From: Pedobacter steynii
Lineage (GTDB): Bacteria > Bacteroidota > Bacteroidia > Sphingobacteriales > Sphingobacteriaceae
Length of the DNA: 64,000 nucleotides
Reading direction: 5' to 3'
NCBI RefSeq assembly: GCF_001721645.1
Contig: NZ_CP017141.1
Coordinates: forward strand, 2,356,001-2,420,000
The translations under genes were made by a program, and so were the position numbers. The notes under the pieces were generated by a model. It did not search any database and was not told the DNA's origin. It saw only the letters and a program-made list of their open reading frames with translations. Of this stretch, positions 55,130-62,788 are shown piece after piece; within the stretch, counting starts at the first letter, position 1, and every line of letters begins with the position of its first letter.

Positions 55130-55993
55130 ATGAAAAAATTAATCAGCGGAGTATTAATGGCATTAGCCATTGGAATGCTTTACTCTTGTGTGAATCCGGT
55201 AAATGATAAAAAAGTAACGATAGCTTATGTAAACTGGGCGGAAGGAGTAGCGATGACTCATTTGTCTAAAATCTTACTGGAAAAAGAAGGATATAAGGTC
55301 GACTTAAAAAATGCAGATGTAGCACCGGTATTCGCAGCCGTTGCAGGAGGGGATGCAGATGTATTTCTGGATACCTGGATGCCGGTAACACATAAGGAAT
55401 ATATAGACAAATTTGGAGCTAAGCTGGAAATGCTGGGAACCAATTTCAAGAGTGCAAGAATCGGTTTTGTGGTTCCTGATTATGTGAAAATCAATAGCAT
55501 TGAAGAACTGAATGTGAATATGGCGATGTTTGATGGCAAAATAGTGGGTATTGATGCGGGGGCTGGAATCATGAATAAAGCAGAAATTGCGGTTAAAGAT
55601 TATGGTTTGAAGCTGGAATTGCAATCGGCAAGTGAGGCGGCAATGCTGGCAGTCTTGAAGAAAAGTGTTGATGCAAAACAGCCTGTTGTAATTACGGGGT
55701 GGTCGCCACATTATATTTTCAGTACTTATAAACTTAAATTTCTGAACGATCCTAAAGGAATTTTTGGAGCAGTGGAATCCATACAGACTGTGGCTAATAA
55801 GGATTTTGTAACCACAAACCCTCAGGTGACGGCTTTTTTTAGAAACTTTCAATTGGATGATGCAGAGCTAGGTTCATTAATGGCTGCTATGGAAAGTAGT
55901 AATGATGAGAAAGCAGCAGTTGAAAAATGGCTGGCTGAGCATGCGGAGCTGGAAATGCAAATGAGGTCTTTCCTGAAATCTGAGGACAAGTAG
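55130..55993 (+). CDS. proX: Glycine betaine-binding lipoprotein (ProX/OpuAC)
   Basis: A 287-residue substrate-binding protein. It has a lipobox (MLYSC), so it is likely a tethered lipoprotein rather than a free periplasmic protein as in E. coli ProX. The aromatic cage for quaternary amines is visible in VNWAEGVAM, FLDTWMPVTHKEY and ITGWSPHYIF. OpuAC-type domain over the full length. Last gene of the operon, followed by a terminator. Confidence 0.92.
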   Translation: MKKLISGVLMALAIGMLYSCVNPVNDKKVTIAYVNWAEGVAMTHLSKILLEKEGYKVDLKNADVAPVFAAVAGGDADVFLDTWMPVTHKEYIDKFGAKLEMLGTNFKSARIGFVVPDYVKINSIEELNVNMAMFDGKIVGIDAGAGIMNKAEIAVKDYGLKLELQSASEAAMLAVLKKSVDAKQPVVITGWSPHYIFSTYKLKFLNDPKGIFGAVESIQTVANKDFVTTNPQVTAFFRNFQLDDAELGSLMAAMESSNDEKAAVEKWLAEHAELEMQMRSFLKSEDK

Positions 55994-56010
55994 TTATACT
56001 TAATTCAAAA

Positions 56011-56051
56011 AAAAATAGGCCTGGGGGTAATTCTTTTAGGCCATTTTTTTT
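56011..56051 (+). terminator. Terminator of the betaine operon
   Basis: AAAAATAGGCCT (56011-56022) pairs with AGGCCATTTTT (from 56038; one bulge), with an 8-T run to 56051. Confidence 0.7.
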
Positions 56052-56202
56052 GTAGATCAGGAAGAATGGTTCTCTCCTGATTGCTTCGTGCCGGATAGGT
56101 TATAATTAAAGTTGTAGTTCATTTATTTAATTATTTATTATCAATATTGATTAACTATTAATTATTATTTAATATATTTGAATTACAATATGTTGAGTAA
56201 TT

Positions 56203-56946
56203 ATGAAAATAAGTGTTGTTACAGTTGTTTTTAATAACGTGGAGTTTATTGAGGAATGTATCTTGTCAATAGCTGCTCAGGACTATCCTTATATAGAATA
56301 TATCGTAGTGGATGGGGGATCAACGGACGGAACAGTTTCTGTTATCAATAAACACTTGAAGCACATTTCTTATTTCTGTTCGGAAAAAGACGAGGGACTA
56401 TATGATGCTTTAAATAAAGGTATTGCGCTGAGCACCGGAGAGGTGGTAGGTGTATTACATGCGGACGATTATTTTCCGGATCCGAGCATTCTCAGTGAAG
56501 TGGCAAGCTACTTCAAAAAGTATCAGTGCGAGGGAGTCTATGGCAATGTAAACTTTATACAAAGGCGCTGGCCTTCTGAGTTGAGAAGAAAATGGATTTC
56601 AAAAGTTTATCAAAGAAAAGACTTCAGGTATGGCTGGATGCCAGCACATCCTTCCCTTTTTTTAAAAAGGACCTTATTCTATTCTTTAGGAGGGTATTCT
56701 CTGGATTATGGGACCTGTGCAGATTATGAGCTGATATTGAGGTATTTTTACCGAAACCGTATTGAGGCGGTATTTATGAATAAGGTCCTGGTGAATATGA
56801 GGTTGGGTGGATTGAGTAATGGATCTTTCCGGAAAGTAAGCCGGGCAGCAGCTTATGATTATAAGGCTTTGGTTGCCCATAAAATCCCCCATCCTTTTTT
56901 CGTACTACTGCTAAAAAAGCTTAGAAAAGTAAGACAGTTTTTTTAA
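56203..56946 (+). CDS. Glycosyltransferase family 2 (WcaA-like)
   Basis: A 247-residue GT-A transferase. It starts MKISVVTVVFNN, has the nucleotide-binding DGGSTDGT, EKDEGLYDALNKGI, and the DxD-like site LHADDYFPDP. The pattern matches the GT2 subgroup found in colanic-acid-type loci. It stands 10 bp before the WecA-like gene, so the pair forms a mini-operon separate from the main polysaccharide locus. Preceding DNA is AT-rich with no named promoter. Confidence 0.87.
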   Translation: MKISVVTVVFNNVEFIEECILSIAAQDYPYIEYIVVDGGSTDGTVSVINKHLKHISYFCSEKDEGLYDALNKGIALSTGEVVGVLHADDYFPDPSILSEVASYFKKYQCEGVYGNVNFIQRRWPSELRRKWISKVYQRKDFRYGWMPAHPSLFLKRTLFYSLGGYSLDYGTCADYELILRYFYRNRIEAVFMNKVLVNMRLGGLSNGSFRKVSRAAAYDYKALVAHKIPHPFFVLLLKKLRKVRQFF

Positions 56947-56956
56947 TCGGATTCAA

Positions 56957-58015
56957 ATGGAATGCATTGGCTATTTTATCTTTAGTTTCTTGTTGGTCGC
57001 ATTGTTGATTCCGGTAGTGATTCGCCTTTCCTCACTTTTAAGTCTATATGATCAGGCTGATGTTTATCGGAAAAAACATAATGGTGAGATCTCGAGACTT
57101 GGTGGGGTTGCCATCTTTATTGGTTTAATGAGTAGCATTTTATTGTTTCTGGATTGGGGAGGTTTAGATCTGGCTTTTACTTTTGCTTCCTGTATTCTTT
57201 TATTCACTCTGGGGCTGAACGATGATATCTGTGGAGTAAGTCCGTTCTTGAAATTTATTGTCCAATTGATATCTGCTCTTGTTCTGTTACTGTACGGCGA
57301 GTATGAGGATATTGGGTGGATTCCCTTTTTAAGTGTTTTTCTTTTTGTCCTGCTTAGCAACGCTTTTAATCTGATTGATGGTCTGGATGGTCTGGCCGGA
57401 ACCATAGGAGTGTTTGTGAATCTTTGCTTTGGTGTGGTGTTGTTTCTTGGTGGCGATCGAGGCATGGCCGCGATTGCTTTTGCGTTGTCGGGATCGCTTA
57501 CAGGCTTTCTGTTTTATAATTACCCGCCAGCAAAGATATTTATGGGAGATTCCATGGCTATGGTTACTGGTTTGATTTCAGGAGTGATGAGCTTAAGGGT
57601 TATTAAAGTGCTAAACACTGGAGAGATTAGCTTTCTTTATTCGGGTTCATCCGCCGCTATCGTGTTTGTTGTATTGATGGTACCTGTTTTTGATTGCCTG
57701 AGGGTATTTTTAATCCGGATCTTGCATGGTAAATCACCTTTTGAAGGAGATAGGGGGCATATCCATCACCGTTTGAAATTATTGGGATGTACTGACAGAC
57801 AGGTTGTCGTGGGCTTACTTTTTTTTAAGATAGGTACGCTGGGACTCACCTTGTTACTGCAACATCTTGGTAGTTTCACGCTGATTTCTTTGCAGCTTTT
57901 CATTGCGGGTTTGATTAATGGCCTAATCACTTTTGTGATCCGTAAGACTGCAGACAAAAATTACCGTTTAAGGGATGTTCTGCTTAAGGATACCTTAAAT
58001 ATCAGAGGAAGTTAA
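56957..58015 (+). CDS. MraY/WecA-family undecaprenyl-phosphate GlcNAc-1-phosphate transferase
   Basis: A 352-residue polytopic membrane enzyme that transfers a HexNAc-1-phosphate to undecaprenyl phosphate. The catalytic loops are LNDDICGVSPFLKFIVQ (Asp pair region), NAFNLIDGLDGLAG, FLFYNYPPAKIFMGDSM and the His-rich GDRGHIHHRL motif of WecA. The last distinguishes it from MraY of peptidoglycan synthesis. The usual role is to start O-antigen or wall-glycan synthesis. Confidence 0.9.
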   Translation: MECIGYFIFSFLLVALLIPVVIRLSSLLSLYDQADVYRKKHNGEISRLGGVAIFIGLMSSILLFLDWGGLDLAFTFASCILLFTLGLNDDICGVSPFLKFIVQLISALVLLLYGEYEDIGWIPFLSVFLFVLLSNAFNLIDGLDGLAGTIGVFVNLCFGVVLFLGGDRGMAAIAFALSGSLTGFLFYNYPPAKIFMGDSMAMVTGLISGVMSLRVIKVLNTGEISFLYSGSSAAIVFVVLMVPVFDCLRVFLIRILHGKSPFEGDRGHIHHRLKLLGCTDRQVVVGLLFFKIGTLGLTLLLQHLGSFTLISLQLFIAGLINGLITFVIRKTADKNYRLRDVLLKDTLNIRGS

Positions 58016-58146
58016 TCGTTGCGTAATTTTTAATATTCTATCCTGAAATACTACCTCTGCTATAAAGAATATAGGTACTTTTGCGCCGTGATTTATAAGG
58101 CCAGAAAGGCATTTGAATGACAATACCAACAAAACAGCAGATAGAA

Positions 58147-59142
58147 ATGAATATAGCAATTAATGGTTTTGGTCGAATTGGCCGTATATTCTTACGAGCG
58201 GCAATTGAGAAAAGCATCAATGTTGTTGCCATCAACGATTTAGGTGATCCGGCGGCACTGGCGCACTTATTTAAGTATGATACGGTGCACAGAGGATTTA
58301 AAGGAACAGTTGCTTTTGAATCAGATGCCTTAATTATTAATGGAAAGAAAATTTGGGTATTTTCAAAATCTAAGCCTGAAGAACTTCCCTGGAAAGAACT
58401 GGAGATTGATTTGGTACTGGAGTCTACTGGTAAATTCATTAGCAGGGCCGGAGCTGGGTTGCATTTGGTAGCTGGTGCTAAGCAGGTATTAATTTCCGCG
58501 CCTGCTGCGGATAAGGATATTCCGATGGTTGTACTCGGGGTAAATGATGAGGTAGTAGACTTGAAATCGCCAATACTTTCCAATGCTTCCTGTACCACTA
58601 ACAACGTAGCGCCAATGGTGAAGATCCTTGATGATAACTGGGGAGTACAGGAAGGTTATATTACTACCGTTCACTCTATGACCGGAGATCAAAATCTGCA
58701 TGATGGTCCGCATAAAGATTTAAGAAGGGCAAGAGCCGCTTCGGCTTCTATTATTCCTACAAGTACAGGTGCTGCAAAAGCAATTACTAATATCTTTCCT
58801 CACCTGGAGGGAAAATTAGGTGGTGCGGGAATCAGAGTTCCGGTATTGAATGGTTCTCTGACGGATTTTACCTGTCTTCTGAAATCTCCGGCAACTATTG
58901 AAGAAATTAATGCAGCTTTTAAAAAGTCTTCAGAAGATGAACTGAAAGCTCTGGTGGAATATACGGAAGATCCGATTGTATCCGTTGATATTTTAGATAA
59001 CCCGCATTCCTGCATCTTTGATGCACAATTAACTTCTATTGTGGGGGATATGGTTAAAGTGGTGGGCTGGTATGATAATGAATCGGGGTACTCTGCCAGA
59101 TTGGTTGATCTGATTCAAAAAATTGAAAAAGTAAATGGTTAA
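58147..59142 (+). CDS. gap: Glyceraldehyde-3-phosphate dehydrogenase, type I
   Basis: A 331-residue NAD-dependent glycolytic dehydrogenase. Start MNIAINGFGRIGR is the NAD-binding loop, the catalytic Cys is C149 in SNASCTTNN, and ARAASASIIPTSTGAAK is the phosphate site. I prefer ATG 58147; an upstream ATG at 58117 adds 10 unconserved residues. A TACTTTTG -7-like element lies at 58076-58083. It overlaps the GNAT gene by 8 bp and is followed by pgk. Confidence 0.95.
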   Translation: MNIAINGFGRIGRIFLRAAIEKSINVVAINDLGDPAALAHLFKYDTVHRGFKGTVAFESDALIINGKKIWVFSKSKPEELPWKELEIDLVLESTGKFISRAGAGLHLVAGAKQVLISAPAADKDIPMVVLGVNDEVVDLKSPILSNASCTTNNVAPMVKILDDNWGVQEGYITTVHSMTGDQNLHDGPHKDLRRARAASASIIPTSTGAAKAITNIFPHLEGKLGGAGIRVPVLNGSLTDFTCLLKSPATIEEINAAFKKSSEDELKALVEYTEDPIVSVDILDNPHSCIFDAQLTSIVGDMVKVVGWYDNESGYSARLVDLIQKIEKVNG

Positions 59143-59572
59143 ATATATATCAGCAGGGCAAACGTTGCCTTTGCGTAGTCTGGTGTTAAGAAATGGGCTG
59201 CCAGAAGATCAATGTATCTTCCCTCAGGATGAGGTAACAGGAACTTTTCATATCGGTTATTTCGATAAAGATCAGCTGGTGTCGATAGCGACCCTTTTTC
59301 CTGAGGATCATCCCGAATATGGTTCAAAGGGTTTCCGGCTGCGTGGAATGGCTTCTGATCCGGTCTTTGCAGGTAAAGGTTACGGTGCGGCACTCATAAA
59401 ATTTGTAATTGATGAGCTGACATCCGCTAATGCTGCTTATATTTGGTGCAATGCACGTAGTTCTGCCGTTGCTTTTTATACTAAGCTTGGCTTTACCATG
59501 ATCTCCGAAGAGTTTGAAATAGCAGGTGTAGGCCCTCATTTCGATATGATCCGGTTGCTGGATGTAAAATAA
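59135..59572 (+). CDS. GNAT-family acetyltransferase between gap and pgk
   Basis: A 145-residue acetyltransferase-like protein. The acetyl-CoA loop is VFAGKGYGAALIKFVIDEL, and AYIWCNARSSAVAFYTKLGF is the distal strand-helix. It starts inside the last codons of gap (8-bp overlap, ATGGTTAA) and ends 36 bp before pgk, so it is very likely translated from the glycolytic mRNA. Its substrate is unknown. Confidence 0.85.
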   Translation: MVKYISAGQTLPLRSLVLRNGLPEDQCIFPQDEVTGTFHIGYFDKDQLVSIATLFPEDHPEYGSKGFRLRGMASDPVFAGKGYGAALIKFVIDELTSANAAYIWCNARSSAVAFYTKLGFTMISEEFEIAGVGPHFDMIRLLDVK

Positions 59573-59608
59573 AAGACAATAAAGCCATAACTCTAAACAA
59601 TAACAATA

Positions 59609-60802
59609 ATGAAAACAATAGACCAATGTAATTTCAAAGATAAGAAAGCCTTAATCAGGGTGGATTTTAACGTTCCTTTGGATGCTGACTTTAACATTAC
59701 AGATGACAAGAGAATGCGTGCGGCATTACCTACCATTACTAAAATCTTGAACGATGGTGGTTCGGTAATTCTAATGTCTCACCTGGGGCGTCCTAAAGGT
59801 GGGCCTGAGGATAAATATTCTTTGAAACATATTTTAGGCGATCTTTCCAGGATGCTGGATTTGGAGGTGAAATTTGCGGACGATTGTATCGGTGCACAAG
59901 CCGTGGATAAAGCCAAAAATCTGGAGCCGGGACAAGTATTGTTATTGGAGAATCTTCGTTTCTATAAAGAAGAAGAGAAAGGCGACCGCGAGTTTGCAGA
60001 AAAGTTGTCCAAACTTGGAAATGTATATGTAAATGATGCTTTTGGTACGGCACATCGTGCGCACGCCTCTACATCAATCATTGCAGAATTTTTCCCTAAC
60101 GATAAATACTTTGGCTATTTAATGGCTGAAGAATTGAAAAATGCAGAAAAAGTAAATCATGGTGCAGTGAAACCTTTCACTGCAATTATGGGTGGGGCTA
60201 AGGTGTCTGATAAGATTTTACTGATTGAAAGTTTATTGGATAAAGTTGATAATCTGATCATCGGAGGAGGAATGGCATATACATTTGCCAAAGCTCAAGG
60301 TGGAGAGATCGGTACTTCCCTGCTGGAGGAAGATAGAATGGCACTTTGCCTGGAGTTGTTAGATAAAGCGAAAGCCAAAGGAGTAAATTTATATCTCCCA
60401 CTTGATACCACTATTGCAGATAAATTTGCAAATGATGCGGAGAAAAAGGATGTGGATACAGGTCATATTCCTGCCGACTGGATGGGATTGGATATTGGTC
60501 CGAAAACCGTTGAATTGTTCTCTGAAGTGATTAAGAATTCAAAGACCCTGCTTTGGAATGGCCCGATGGGTGTATTTGAAATGGCTAATTTTGAGCATGG
60601 AACCCGTGCAGTTGCAAATGCAGTTGTGTCTGCTACTCAGGATAATGCGGCGTTTTCGCTGATTGGTGGAGGTGACTCTGCTGCGGCAATCGCTAAATTT
60701 AATTTGGAAGATAAAGTAAGTTATGTATCTACCGGGGGTGGTGCATTGTTGGAGTATATGGAAGGTAAAGAGTTGCCGGGAGTAAAAGCAATCAATGACT
60801 AG
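59609..60802 (+). CDS. pgk: Phosphoglycerate kinase
   Basis: A 397-residue two-domain kinase making ATP and 3-phosphoglycerate. The N-domain signature is [12 protein letters not shown], with [10 protein letters not shown] and the [20 protein letters not shown] hinge region. The C-domain has the nucleotide site [12 protein letters not shown] and [14 protein letters not shown] at the end. Downstream of gap and the GNAT gene, before a strong terminator. Confidence 0.96.
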   Translation: MKTIDQCNFKDKKALIRVDFNVPLDADFNITDDKRMRAALPTITKILNDGGSVILMSHLGRPKGGPEDKYSLKHILGDLSRMLDLEVKFADDCIGAQAVDKAKNLEPGQVLLLENLRFYKEEEKGDREFAEKLSKLGNVYVNDAFGTAHRAHASTSIIAEFFPNDKYFGYLMAEELKNAEKVNHGAVKPFTAIMGGAKVSDKILLIESLLDKVDNLIIGGGMAYTFAKAQGGEIGTSLLEEDRMALCLELLDKAKAKGVNLYLPLDTTIADKFANDAEKKDVDTGHIPADWMGLDIGPKTVELFSEVIKNSKTLLWNGPMGVFEMANFEHGTRAVANAVVSATQDNAAFSLIGGGDSAAAIAKFNLEDKVSYVSTGGGALLEYMEGKELPGVKAIND

Positions 60803-60822
60803 TTTTTTTGACTAAATTTAGG

Positions 60823-60860
60823 ACAGGCGTTTCGTTTTTGACGAAACGCCTGTTTTTTTT
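60823..60860 (+). terminator. Strong terminator after pgk
   Basis: ACAGGCGTTTCGT (60823-60835) pairs with ACGAAACGCCTGT (60841-60853) around TTTTG, followed by a run of seven T. Confidence 0.92.
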
Positions 60861-60934
60861 ACCACCTTGATTTAGGCCTTTTTAGCCCTTTAAAGCGGCA
60901 AAAATCTTGGTACGAAATATGTTGATAATTTTTT

Positions 60935-60960
60935 GTGGTAGAATGTGGTAAAAAGTGGTA
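60935..60960. promoter_or_regulatory. MraZ operator: three GTGGTA boxes with 10-bp period
   Basis: Exact GTGGTA copies start at 60935, 60945 and 60955, about 45 bp before mraZ. Direct repeats one helical turn apart are how MraZ operators are built in E. coli (TGGG-type repeats). An extra reversed copy is at 60860-60865. Autoregulation is inferred. Confidence 0.75.
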
Positions 60961-61003
60961 GAAATATCTATTTTTACCCTACATAAAAAGTGCACATATA
61001 AAA

Positions 61004-61477
61004 ATGGTTCAACTGTTAGGAGAATTTGATTGTAAATTGGATGCGAAAGGCCGCTTGATGGTTCCTTCGTCTCTGAAAAAACAATTGCCCAACGTTGAGC
61101 AAGAGGGACTTGTGATTAACAGAGGTTTTGAAAAGCACCTGGTAATCTATCCTAAAAAAGTATGGGAGGGAATCGTGGAAGAGTTAAGTAAGTTGAATCC
61201 ATACGAACAAAAAAACAGAGAATTTATTCGGTATTTTACCCGCGGCGCGACGGAATTGACTCTGGATGCGACTGGAAGGGTGAATTTGCCTAAGTCTTTA
61301 TTGGAATCTGTAGGCATTGAAATCAGTGCTGAACTGGTATTGGCCTGTCAGTTTGATAAGATCGAAATCTGGTCCAAAAAAGCTTATGATGCTTTGTTTG
61401 ATAAAGAGCCTGAAAACTTTGCAATGCTTGCAGAAGAAGTGATGGGCAATAAGAACAGGAGGAATGATGGAGAATAA
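61004..61477 (+). CDS. mraZ: MraZ transcriptional regulator of the division and cell wall cluster
   Basis: A 157-residue protein with two SpoVT/AbrB-type domains: LDAKGRLMVPSSLKK (first) and LDATGRVNLPKSLLE (second), each with the DxxGR signature. It forms a ring-shaped oligomer that binds direct repeats upstream of its own gene, here matching the GTGGTA boxes. It overlaps rsmH by 14 bp. Confidence 0.95.
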   Translation: MVQLLGEFDCKLDAKGRLMVPSSLKKQLPNVEQEGLVINRGFEKHLVIYPKKVWEGIVEELSKLNPYEQKNREFIRYFTRGATELTLDATGRVNLPKSLLESVGIEISAELVLACQFDKIEIWSKKAYDALFDKEPENFAMLAEEVMGNKNRRNDGE

Positions 61478-62372
61478 TTACCACATCCCTGTAATGTTAA
61501 AAGAATGTATCGATGGTTTGAATATCAAACCTGATGGTGTATATGTGGACGTGACCTTTGGTGGTGGCGGACATTCAAGAGAAATCCTGAAGCATTTAGG
61601 TAAGGACGGAGTGTTGATCGCCTTCGATCAGGATCCTGATGCCCAAAGGAATAAGATTGATGACCCACGTTTTATTTTTGTAGACCAGAATTTTGCCTTT
61701 ATTAAAAATAACCTGCGCTTGCTGGGTTATAAAGCAGTAGATGGAATTCTAGCCGACCTTGGCGTTTCTTCTCATCAGTTTGATGTGCCGGAAAGAGGTT
61801 TTTCTACCAGGTTCGAATCTGATCTGGATATGCGTATGGATAAACAAGGCGCTTTAACGGCTGCTGAAGTTTTAAATACCTATACAGAAGACAAGCTTCA
61901 TAAAATTTTCGGAATCTATGGCGAAGTGAAAAATGCTAAATCACTGGCCCGCGCCATTGTTACCGGCCGTGTGGAACAGCCGATTAAAACACTTGCTGAT
62001 TTTAAAAGAGCTGCAGGTGCACATATTCCGAAAGGAAAAGAGCATAAATATATGGCTCAGGTGTTTCAGGCTTTACGCATTGAGGTCAACGCAGAAATAG
62101 AGGTGCTGGAGAATTTTTTAATGCAAACTGCTGATGTGTTGAAAACAGAAGGCCGTTTGGTGGTGATGTCTTACCATTCTCTGGAAGACAGACCAGTTAA
62201 AAATTTTATAGCAAAGGGGAAATTTAAAGGTGAGGTGGAAAAAGATTTTTATGGGAACGAACAAAAGCCCTTTAAAATCATCACCCGAAAAGCGGTGATA
62301 GCGGATGCTGAAGAGCTGGAACGCAATAGTCGGGCAAGGAGTGCCAAACTCCGGATTGGAGAAAAGCTATGA
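61464..62372 (+). CDS. rsmH: 16S rRNA m4C1402 N4-methyltransferase
   Basis: A 302-residue SAM-dependent methyltransferase (MraW) that modifies C1402 in the ribosomal P site. The SAM loop is VDVTFGGGGHSREIL; GILADLGVSSHQFD and FSTRFESDLDMRMD, plus YHSLEDRPVKNF, are family hallmarks. Starts are ATG 61464 or 61467. It overlaps mraZ by 14 bp and ftsL by 4 bp. Confidence 0.95.
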   Translation: MMENNYHIPVMLKECIDGLNIKPDGVYVDVTFGGGGHSREILKHLGKDGVLIAFDQDPDAQRNKIDDPRFIFVDQNFAFIKNNLRLLGYKAVDGILADLGVSSHQFDVPERGFSTRFESDLDMRMDKQGALTAAEVLNTYTEDKLHKIFGIYGEVKNAKSLARAIVTGRVEQPIKTLADFKRAAGAHIPKGKEHKYMAQVFQALRIEVNAEIEVLENFLMQTADVLKTEGRLVVMSYHSLEDRPVKNFIAKGKFKGEVEKDFYGNEQKPFKIITRKAVIADAEELERNSRARSAKLRIGEKL

Positions 62373-62788
62373 ATAACGAGTTCAGGCATCATATAGAAGA
62401 GGAGGATTTGGAACCTGAAGAAATTCAGATCAAGAAACCACGGAGGAAAGAAAGAGAGCCTGAAGGTGAAAAAGCGTTCTTTAAAAAGTTATTTACCGAA
62501 GGTGTAGTAACTAAGGAAGCGGCAACAGATATGTTACCGTTTTTACTGTTTTTATCTGTTTTGTGTATGCTGTACATTGCAAACAGCCATATGGCAGTGA
62601 AGAACATTAGAAATATTGATAAGTTAAATAAAGAGGTAAAAGAGTTAAGCTGGGAATATAAGTCGCTAAAAGCTGATCTGATGTTCAAAAGCAAATTAAC
62701 TGAAGTTGCAAAAAAGGTAGATACATTGGGAATTAAGGAATTAACCGAACCTCCTAAAAAAATTGTAATAAACACTAATGAACATTAG
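62369..62788 (+). CDS. ftsL: FtsL-like cell-division protein
   Basis: A 139-residue bitopic membrane protein: a charged cytoplasmic stretch (1-52), a single TM helix about 54-73, and a short periplasmic coiled coil (about 78-115). Position between rsmH and a transpeptidase gene, and this topology, identify it as the Bacteroidota FtsL-type protein. Sequence identity to E. coli FtsL is not visible. It overlaps rsmH by 4 bp and the PBP gene by 11 bp. Confidence 0.85.
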   Translation: MNNEFRHHIEEEDLEPEEIQIKKPRRKEREPEGEKAFFKKLFTEGVVTKEAATDMLPFLLFLSVLCMLYIANSHMAVKNIRNIDKLNKEVKELSWEYKSLKADLMFKSKLTEVAKKVDTLGIKELTEPPKKIVINTNEH

